Made by a program: the position numbers and the translations under genes. A stretch of DNA of 64,000 nucleotides from Cycas panzhihuaensis. Its lineage: Eukaryota > Cycadophyta. The DNA lies in contig CM041465.1 in assembly GCA_023213395.1 (NCBI GenBank), forward strand, positions 94,929,741-94,993,740, read 5' to 3'. This document shows positions 55,715 through 64,000 of the stretch, piece after piece. Within the stretch, counting starts at the first letter, position 1; every line of letters starts with the position of its first letter. The notes under the pieces were generated by a model, which saw only the letters and a list, made by a program, of their open reading frames with translations, did not search any database and was not told the DNA's origin.

Positions 55715-57480
55715 AAGGTTTTATTATAGGTTGATAATCAATTTCTCCACCTATAATATTGGAACTAGAGTGAGTTATTATTAGTAGTAGTTCAATTTTT
55801 TAGCCAACAATAATGGAACATCATAGGTTTATTTAAAATTCTACCTAATTTTTTATTATTCCTATTATAAAATTTGCTTATGTAGAGAATTTTTAAAATA
55901 AAAATTAGGCACTGGATAAAGAGCCAATTGATTTCAAGAGAATTGATGCCTACATAATTAGCCCCTCTCTTTCTTATATTTGATGCAAATGCATGATAAG
56001 TATACAAAACTAACTACTGGCTAGATTCATGTTTATGTTGGAAAAGCTCACTCCATTGGCATTCCCTTATAGGTCCTCTTGAAATTCAATATTGGAGTAT
56101 AGTTCTCAATCTTTTAATTCTATCCTACATAGATTTATCATATCTAGATCTTATTCAAGCTTCTCTATGTTGTTGTATATTATGTAAAACATTTATTTAG
56201 ACATGATAAAGAAAAACTAGGGATGAGGGATTTCTTGAATAGAGAAATCGATCGATCTAGTTTGCTATAGATAACCAAGTTGAAGGAAAGCTAGCTCTAA
56301 AATGGCCAAGAGCTAAACCTATGTACCTATTATCATCATCACTATGCTAGAGGTGAAATCCTTCAACCACTTAATCCAAGGAATCCAAATGAGGGACTAG
56401 GATAGATGCCATACCTATTGTGTTACCATTTTGGAAGAAAATGTGATTCTTGGTCATATTGTTCATAGTGGGTATATTATTTCTATGCCTTGCTTCATTC
56501 CTACTAGTGGATCTACCATCAAATCACTCATCCACTTCTCCTAAATCATTACACCTGAGGCATCAAATATTACATATGGGATTGTTCTGAAGTTAATGCA
56601 CAATAAGACTAATTCTCTTTTTAAGTATCTAACACCTAATGACCTACCACTTGAGATGCCAATATTTGTATAGGAAACTTTTAGTGATAATTGATAACAA
56701 TGAAATGGTCAAGATGAAGAATAGATTATAAATATGCTAGCTTTCTTCAATGTTTTGATTAAGCCTCTATCTACTTTTTAGTCATAAAGCAATAGTTTCT
56801 CATAATCATAGACTAATAAATGATCATCACAAGCATGATTTTGTAGCAATTTCTTATAACTTTGTTGTCTAAACAAAGGATAAAAACAAGAATACTTGAA
56901 TCAATTCGACAATCATCACAGACCAAAATTAAATCGCCATTTTCAAATAAAAATCACCATTGAGTGACATAGGTTAAAAATAGTATTTATTTTTTGTATT
57001 GTTGTGATTTGATTAAAGTATTTTTAATCATGATTTAAAATATGGAGCCCACCACCCTTGCACCCATCCCCCTTTCAAATTAGCCCCCTGGTAACTTGTA
57101 TTAAAAAGAGCTAAACTATTTTTTGGGCTATAGAAGGATCTTCTGGCAAAATAGACATCACTTTTATATTATAATTTTTAGTGTTATTTATTATGAGCAT
57201 GGTCATATGGGCAAATTCTAGCTCCTTACATGGTGTCTAATGTTCAATATTAATTTATCGACACTCTACAAATTGATTAAGGGATCTATCATTAATATTG
57301 TTTAATAAAATAAGTGTATGCTATCATAGGACTATCTAATGCCCACTAGTTTGATTAGTTTTTGGTTATTTTGTTGTATTTTACATTAAAATATGGGTGG
57401 AAGATGCTTATTTTCTAGCTCTAATTAGCCACCTCAAACATCTAATCTATTACATATTGGCCAAGAATATGAAAGGAGAT
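55715..57480 (+). other. Leader and missing gag region of K
   Basis: No UBN2 gag motif was found on any frame. The sequence may be decayed gag or a further insertion. A G+C-richer patch with CCCACCACCC occurs near 57048. Confidence 0.35.
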
Positions 57481-57484
57481 CTAA

Positions 57485-58740
57485 TGATATATGGTACATT
57501 AACTCAAATGCCATAAGACATATGACAGGTAGACTAGATTGCTTCAAGCATATGTGGGAAGCCATTGGCTATATAATCATTTTAGGTGATAAAAATATAC
57601 TAACTCTAAAAGGCATATGAGGAGTCTATATAATTACTCTTGATTATAGTGATTACTATATGGAGAATGTATTATATATGCCAAATTTTAAAATGAACAT
57701 GATCTCTGCAGTCAAATTGAGGACAATGGAATAAATGTTCTCTGTAAGGATAAAAAAGCCTTCATTAATATTTGAGATAGGAAGATGATCATAAAATATG
57801 TAAGGGATAACCATCTTTATAAGCTCTTAAGTCAGATTATAAACTAAAGAGCTTATTTGACTACTGACATGACTAATAAGATTCAATTATAGCATGAAAG
57901 ATTGGGATATCTACATTTCCCTAACCTTCTCTTAATGAATAAATTAAATATAATGCATGGTATCCCAAAATTTAAGGTAGAAAAAGGTACTTGTGAACCC
58001 TATATATTTGGGAAGTACCATAGGGAAACATTCCTAAAAGAAAAGGCTTAGAGAGAAAAAAGAAAATTAAGCCTAGTCCATTCTTATATCTATGGTCCTA
58101 TGCCAACCACTTCACTTAAGGGAGTAGGATATTTCTTGACTTTCATTTATGACTTTTCAAGAAAAGATTGGGTATATCCATTGAAAGAAAAGTTTCACGC
58201 AATTGACATATTCAATGAATTCAATGCTAAAGTAAAGAATCAAAATACTAAGATCAAATAATAGGGAAGAATATACTTCTAAAGAATTTATCCAATTTTG
58301 TAAGAAACATGGCATAAAGAAATAGTTAATAATAATATATACTCCTTAATATTATGGAATAGGTAAGAGAATGAATAAAATACTAATTGACATGGCTAAG
58401 TTGATGATGAAAGCTAAGAATCTTTTAGAAATCTTTAGGTAAAAGTAGTTTGTATAGCATCTTACCTAACAAATAGAAGCATCACTAAAGTTGTAAGGAA
58501 TAAAGCACCTGAAGAAGCATGGTCTAATTGTAATCAAAAGTTAGCCATCTTAGAATCTTTGGAAGCACTACATATGCATGTTCCTAAGGAGAAATATAAA
58601 AACTTTGATGATAAAAGTTCCAATTGCATTCTTATTGGATATGATGAAGAATATAAAGCTTACAGGGTATATGAATTGACATAAAATAAAAATTGCATAA
58701 TACTCAAGATGTTATCTTTAAAGAAGTACAAGCTTTAGAT
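57485..58740 (+). pseudogene. Protease and integrase remnant of K
   Basis: Protease: WYINSNAIRHMTG at 57492, where the usual WYLDSGASRHMTG has Asp to Asn and Gly to Asn. GAG-pre-integrase: HERLGYLHFPNLLLMNKL and CEPYIFGKYHRETF. Integrase: VHSYIYGPM (first catalytic Asp to Tyr), LTFIYDFSRKDWVYPL, LRSNNREEY (second Asp to Asn) and GVGERMNKT-like sequence with Glu present. The C-terminus reads CILIGYDEEYKAYRVYEL. Frameshifts near 58255 and 58440. Confidence 0.75.
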
Positions 58741-59089
58741 CAGATTTAGGAATAGGATACTCTAAAGATTTAATAAGATAAAGGGAAGTGAATTAAGGAA
58801 CAACCTAAAATACGTTCCTCAAAACAACAATTTATCAATCCTAAAATTGAGTTAAGAAAAGAGGAAATTAAGGAGAAGAAATTTGAAGATGCTTAAGAAA
58901 TGTAATCTAAACCTAATATTATTCCACCTATTAAAAAATTTCCCAAATGGTATTTGAAAACTATGGATGAAGCTTAGTTACTTGAGATAGAAGACAAATG
59001 CAAATCAAAGATGAGACTAGATGCAATCATTTTTTCCTTGATGGTAGATGCATTAGATATTGATGAACCTTTATGTTTTAAAGAAGCCA

Positions 59090-60427
59090 ATCAATAATGG
59101 TAGTGGAAGATAATAATATATATTAAAATCTATGCCATTGAATGAAATAAAACTTGGGATTTGGTTGATTTACTAGTAGGTAAATATTCAATTGGATGTA
59201 AATGGGTCTACAAGACCAAATTTAAATCAGTTGGCATAGTTGATAAACATAAGACCAAAATAGTAGCAAAGGGTTCAAGTGAATGAAAGGTATTGATTAC
59301 TAAGAAACATTTGCTTTAGTAATAAAGATAGTGATAATAAGATTGATACTAACAATAGATGCTCAATTTAAATGGCAATTACTCTAGCTTGATGTCATGA
59401 GCACTTTTCTTAATGGATATTTTATAGAAGAGGTTTATGTGGAGCATCTACTTGGATATCTTGTTGAAGGCAAAGAGCATTTGGTATGTTACTTGAATAA
59501 GGATTTGTATGGTCTTAAATAGGCTCCAAGAGCATGGTATTCTAAGATCAATAAATATTTCTTAGATAATGGGTTTGAGAGATCACCTAAAGATCTAAAC
59601 CTATACATTAAAGTTTAAGGAAATCTAGTCATATTTATGGTACTATATGTACATCATTTGGTGATCACAAGGAACAACACCTCAAAGGTTAAAAGACTAA
59701 AAAATAATCTCAAAGAGACATTTGAAATGGTAGATATTGGATTGCTCTACTATTTTTTAGAAGTGGAAGTATGGTAAAGGCTTGGAAAAGTCTTTATTTC
59801 ATAGGCTCAGTGTTCATGGGTAATTCTAAAGAAATTTAAAATAGAGGATTGTAAACCCATTCATACCTTGATGGAAACAAGTTTAAAACTAATAACTCTA
59901 GATGATGATCATGATAAGCAAGTTGATGGCATAATGTTCAGATAGCTAATTAGTAATTTAATTTACTTGACTAAAATAAGGCTAAATATCTCTTTTGTAG
60001 TGGGGTTAGTGTCAACGCTTATGGCTAAACCAAAGTAAATCCATTGGAAAGTTGCAAAGATGATCCTAATATACTTGTAGGGAACACTATAATTTGGGTT
60101 GGTGTTTAGCCAAAATGGTAGTTTTAGGCTAATATGATATTTAGATTTTGATTGGGCTAGTTGTCAAGATAGCATAAGGTCTACTTTAGGCTATTGTTTT
60201 AATATAGGTTTTATTATTATCACTTGGACCAATAGGAAATCCCAAAATATTACTTTATCATCTATTGGAAAAAAGGCTAAAGCAACTATTGTAGCTATTT
60301 ATGAAGCCATCTAGTTGAGACAGGTGCTTGGTGATTTAGGACTACATCAAGAAGAGGTAACTACTTTGCACTATGATAATCAAAGTACTTTAAAGATTGC
60401 TAAGAATTTGATATTCCATGCATGTAC
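59090..60427 (+). pseudogene. Reverse transcriptase and truncated RNase H of K
   Basis: Reads TWDLVDLLVGKYSIGCKWVY, DKHKTKIVAKG, LYGLK followed by TAG (59520-59522), then [17 protein letters not shown]. The catalytic box is YVHHLV near 59646-59663, so both Asp of YVDD are His. The connection reads SNLIYLTKIRLNISFVVGL and RNase H YLDFDWASCQDSIRSTLGY, WTNRKSQNITLSSIGKKAKA and CDNQSTLKIAKN-like (HYDNQSTLKIAKNLIFHAC) before the break at 60427. Stops sit at Gln and Trp positions. Confidence 0.8.
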
Positions 60428-60980
60428 CTATTTCCAGGTTCCCAGGAATGGGTTCTTGGCAAGTCCACTCAGGTAAGTATAGGTATGCTTCTTCCCTTTC
60501 GCCTTTACTGATTCTTTATAAAGGTAGATAGAAGCATCGCCTCATTGTATGATTAACCATCATAATTGAATGATCACCTTGCACAATGTTACTTGATCAT
60601 GCTGCTTGTCATTCTTTCAGCCTATGATGATCAGTGGGATATGCATCCCTATGGCACTCCATAACCCTCTTATACACCTCCACATTGTCCTTAGAACTAC
60701 TTAACCTATGTGATTCATCACACCTCCTCACCATATCACAACCCTTAGCACCTTACTGAGTGTGATTGGTTGATCCTTATGTTAGTTATCGGTTTCCTAG
60801 GAGTTCTGCCACTTTGGTATCCCATCTGGTTTAGGTCATCTTCTCTATTTGATTGTCCCCAGCCATCTAGATAGAGGGTTGGCCCCTCCTAGGCCTGGGG
60901 TACCCCCTTTTACGCTCCCAGGCATCCTCTCTTTAGCTTATCTTGGTCTCTTTCACCACACCATGACAAATGTCATGATA

Positions 60981-61018
60981 CCATGGTAAACTTCATGGTA
61001 CCATAAAGTTTGCCATGG
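60981..61018. repeat. 38-bp near-perfect palindrome
   Basis: Arms CCATGGTAAACTTCATGGT and ACCATAAAGTTTGCCATGG pair at 17 of 19 positions, with both mismatches transitions. CATGGTACCAT at the centre has 11 bases of dyad. Further ATGACA and TGTCAT words lie outside on both sides. Confidence 0.85.
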
Positions 61019-63592
61019 TTGTCATAACTTGTTTTTTTAAATCTACCATGGAAATTTTCACTTTTTTCATGAAATTGCCATGTGGCTTCGACCCCTCTCT
61101 AGCCTCACCTTAACCCTAATCATCCATTTAACCTAAGATTAGGTATAAAGCCTAAAACGTCCTCATTTTCCTCCTTCTTCTTCCACCTTCCTTGCTCTAT
61201 TCTCTCTCTTTCACAGGAGTTTTCTGTACCAATGCCCTATAATGTCCAAGTTCCATATGTTCCAGCCTGAGATCCACCCATCACAGCTCTGATCCGTGGC
61301 AACAAGCTCACTAACTAATGCCTCCAAGCAAGGATTCATGCCCAAGTGTGGCCTCCATGCCCTTCCTACAACTTTCATCAAGTGTGTTTCCATTGCACCA
61401 CCTTCCTAAGGATACCAGTAAGCATACCAAATCAGCAATTTTCTTCTGTCAATAGGGGCAGATCTACCTCCTACACAGCCCAACAGGTATTTTCCATTGT
61501 TGTTCCATATCTTTCCTTGGGTTTATCTTGTAAAAGGTTAGGTGTTTTAGCACATTATTCCTTTCCTTGTCTTCTTTGCTGCACACAGGAGGTATCCCTC
61601 TATTCTTTGTCTGATTACCCTCTTGATCTCCCTATCCTCCCCTAGGTTTTTCCAAGGAGGCTATGGGAGATGACTCATAAAGAGTGAGTGGAAGGAGCCA
61701 AGGTGGGATCTATACCTACTAAGCCTTCTCCTCAAGGGCAAACCCCTTCTTCTCTTTCCTCTCCTTCACTTGTGCCTCTCTTGGGTCACTAGGGAGTCTT
61801 TGGGATTAGGCTTGCGCTAGATATCAGTATATACAACCCTTGCTGCACTATTTCCAGGCTTGAACACCTCTTTTAGGTAGCTCCTCCAGCCCCAAATAGT
61901 GTCCTATATTCATCCTGGGTCCTGGCATAGCCCATGTTACAATTTGTTATCCATAGCATACTTGCAACATAAGCAACTTTCACAAACTTCGTAACATTTG
62001 CTTCCTTTACTGTCCACTACCAATAAGTTATCCTAATCTACTACACCTTGTGTCCAAGGGTAGCATGGAGGTGTACTTGCTAGAGGGTTAGCCATTCTAA
62101 GGCTAACCTCCCCTTGCTTTGGCATGACATGTTGGTTTCCTTGAGAGTTTGTAGAGTCACTTTTGGTGGAAGATTACCTAACTTGAAACCTTCTAACTTG
62201 TAACATTTCAGCAATTTACTTTTGCATAAGTATACATGTATTTGTTTTATATCCTAGAAGCCCCTTTAGAAAGGGAAAAGAACTTTTTGATTGTAGGTTT
62301 GTTGTGCCATTTGTGGAGGAAGGTAAGCGACGATAATCCATATGCATTCTTTGGCCTCCTTTCCTTCAGTTGTTCTACTCTTTCATAGTTCTTTTTTTCC
62401 TTTGTGTTTTCTTGCTCCTTTCTTTTCATTTTTGGGGGAGGTAAGGAAACCCCTACGTTGCTCATGTTGTGGTAGAAGGAAAAAGAGGAAGCAGGTGTAG
62501 CACAAAGTGAAGACCACGTTTCAGCTACTTCGTTCTTCCAGGTATGCCCTTCTCATTTCGTAGGTCTTTTCGTGTTTCCTTTAGCTTGTGTGCTTACATA
62601 AAAAGATAATAAGGGAATAAAGAAAAAGGTAACCACTATCATCATTATATTGCATATTAGTTCGTATTGTAGGGAAGAGCATTCATTAAGGGTTATCCCC
62701 TTCTCTCTTTTGCCCAATTACATTGACGTGCATGTTGCATGATACCTAGGTTTATTTCTTTGCTTCTCTTCCCTTTATTTTGAAATGAAATAAGAGTGAG
62801 GATTTTCTTTTGAGAGAGAAAGTATTTATCATTCTTTGCACTTGTATGCTTAGTTTATCTCTCATTTTCACACATACAACTAGTCTTTGTTCCATTGTGC
62901 CTATAGAGACTAGGAACCCCTTCACACATAAGACTGGAGGGAACCCTTTCCCCTACCACTCTTTATCCATCTAACTTTCCTACTAGGTGGATTAGTTGTT
63001 AGAGGATCCATTTCCTAAGGTCCTTTTTCTTTCCTCACCATACCTACATACACTTCACCTACGTCCTTTAGCCTTCTTTCCACAAGGATTCATTCCCTCA
63101 TCGGGTCTTGCGTTCCCCTTCTGGCCATCTAAGGGTAGGAAGACCCTTGCTTTGAGGTTACTCGGGTAACTGAGGACATCTCTCACCTATGCTCCCTTTC
63201 AAAGTTAAAAGCTAGGTTATGTTGAGGAATTCGTGTGCTATTCATGGGTCCCGAACCTACGTTCTAATGCACGAACGCCCTGTGTGGGGGCTTCCTTATA
63301 CTTGTTGGTTTGATCCCTTTACCTCAAACCTTTCATTGATTGTCTTAATCCCAACTAAGTGTAGTTGCCATCTTCATGGACGTGATTCCACTAGCGACCA
63401 TACTAGGGACCCGCCAGTAAGGGAATTAGTCTTTCTCATTTTTCTGTTGGTGCTACTACTTCTTGGTACCTTTCCTTTTTGATCTTGTTGGGTAGCCCCC
63501 AACACGTTCATTACCTTGTTTCTCTCTTCTTCCAGCGTATTAGCAGGACTTACATGCGATGATTCTTACGTCACTTATGAGGCCTACCTCTG

Positions 63593-63931
63593 TTGTTAGA
63601 AGAGCCCTCATATCATTCCCTTCTCGCATCGGATCCTGATTCAGTCATGGAGGGATCTCTTTCATACCACGCCTATGTGTTTAATTCCCTAGAGCCATCT
63701 ACTTCCTTCAAAGGGTCTGACCAAGGGAGTGAAGACCCCATTTATTATCTAGGTGACCAACCACACCCCCAATCTCATCATTCCTCTACTCACGGAGTAG
63801 AACCTACATCTCCTTTAGAGTTTTGCCACTCCCATGGTGATTCTCATGAGGATCATCCTGTGGGATCGGCTTCATATGAGGCCCCTTCTACCTCTTACGA
63901 TCAAGTGGATACCCCCCCACTGATGATGTAG
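63593..63931 (+). CDS. Open frame of 112 codons, Ser/His/Pro-rich, unknown
   Basis: MLEEPSYHSLLASDPDS to VDTPPLMM. Rich in Ser, His, Pro, Asp and Tyr, with no recognised domain and no hydrophobic core. In the +1 frame the sequence continues DDVVEALS, stop, YFQATRLQLHPKWF, suggesting a recent frameshift in a longer frame running past the window end. Low-complexity polar composition is compatible with a gypsy gag N-terminus; weak evidence. Confidence 0.35.
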   Translation: MLEEPSYHSLLASDPDSVMEGSLSYHAYVFNSLEPSTSFKGSDQGSEDPIYYLGDQPHPQSHHSSTHGVEPTSPLEFCHSHGDSHEDHPVGSASYEAPSTSYDQVDTPPLMM

Positions 63932-64000
63932 TAGAAGCTTTGAGCTAATATTTCCAAGCCACTCGTCTCCAACTACACCCAAAGTGGTTTAAGAATATAT

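Larger units (their letters stand above)
55446..60427 (+). mobile_element. Ty1/copia element K, truncated in RNase H (5' limit approximate)
   Basis: An LTR-like end AAATCTTACA at 55701 is followed by primer site TGGTATTAAAG (55704-55714). Protease (57492), GAG-pre-integrase (57890), integrase (58070-58680), RT (59090-59700) and RNase H (60160-60427) follow in copia order. The element breaks off at CATGCATGTAC, which in H is followed by AAACATAT; K switches to unrelated sequence there. No gag could be read between 55740 and 57470. The 5' LTR start near 55446 (TGTAAC) is a guess. Confidence 0.75.
60428..64000. other. GC- and CT-rich region of unknown origin
   Basis: Composition differs from the rest: CT-rich, less AT. 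A frame near 60615-60760 reads like Pro/Tyr/His-rich protein (DDQWDMHPYGTP, PSYTPPHCP) with TAA or TAG where CAA or CAG would fit. TATA-like GGTATAAAGCC near 61143 is followed by a CT-rich tract, as in gypsy LTR promoters. CAG/GTAAGTATAG at 60470 matches a plant 5' splice consensus, but no exon pair can be proven. Best guess: LTR and leader of another gypsy element, or decayed gene. No domain recognised. Confidence 0.4.

Noticed and set aside
60465-60485. CAG/GTAAGTATAG as a real 5' splice site
   Set aside because: Matches the consensus but no supported exon on either side, and such matches occur by chance; mentioned only as context.
63489-63507. GTTGGG...CCCAAC inverted repeat resembling a terminator hairpin
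   Set aside because: Plant polymerase II genes do not use intrinsic hairpin terminators, and no gene ends here.

Overview
This 64 kb window reads as heterochromatic plant DNA made almost entirely of old, nested LTR retrotransposons. I found no intact host gene, no tRNA or rRNA gene and no CRISPR array. The evidence for a plant is the density of Ty1/copia and Ty3/gypsy remnants, copia primer-binding sites close to TGGTATCAGAGC (plant initiator-Met tRNA type), purine tracts such as AAGGGGGAG beside LTRs, and several layers of nesting. Old elements that persist mainly as point-mutated copies suggest a large, slowly purging genome, for example a gymnosperm or a large-genome angiosperm. That last step is inference only.

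Layout, left to right. (1) 1-1965: 3' part of a gag-only element, family 1 copy A, inserted in the 5' part of a decayed copia element H (1966-7318, + strand). H also carries a 638-bp solo LTR (4240-4877). (2) About 8485-42470: a Ty3/gypsy element G on the minus strand with LTRs of about 1.1 kb and only gag-protease recognisable. Copia element C (8656-17887, + strand) is inserted in its left LTR, and copia D (9795-14875, - strand) is inserted in C. Copia F (26505-40344, - strand) sits in the gag-side interior of G, and gag-only element E (26674-32880, - strand) sits in one LTR of F. (3) 42471-45527: unassigned, with hints of a related gypsy LTR. (4) 45528-48731: complete gag-only element B, same family as A, with perfect 5-bp target duplications. 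(5) 49253-51851: a short LTR element I without recognisable coding. (6) About 52540-53960: minus-strand gypsy gag-protease remnant J. (7) About 55446-60427: copia element K (+ strand), truncated in RNase H. (8) 60428-64000: a more GC- and CT-rich stretch of different origin, unassigned.

Hand-estimated LTR identities agree with the nesting order: G about 80%, C about 87%, F about 90%, E about 93%, D about 95%. Coding decay is dominated by C-to-T and G-to-A changes. Element D keeps one reading frame from 13985 to about 10450, broken only by in-frame stops, and 31 of 32 differences between the two LTRs of E are transitions by my count. This is the signature expected of cytosine methylation and deamination.

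The most unusual content is in the elements that lost or never had pol. Family 1 (A and B) has gag, then a stop codon followed directly by ATG, then an acidic second frame with internal repeats that runs to the purine tract. Family 2 (E) has an intact 250-codon gag-type frame, a leader of about 4.4 kb, and inside that leader a CpG-rich block of about 1.6 kb that looks captured. Boundaries given with target duplications are firm; the limits of G, I, J, K and the last region are approximate.
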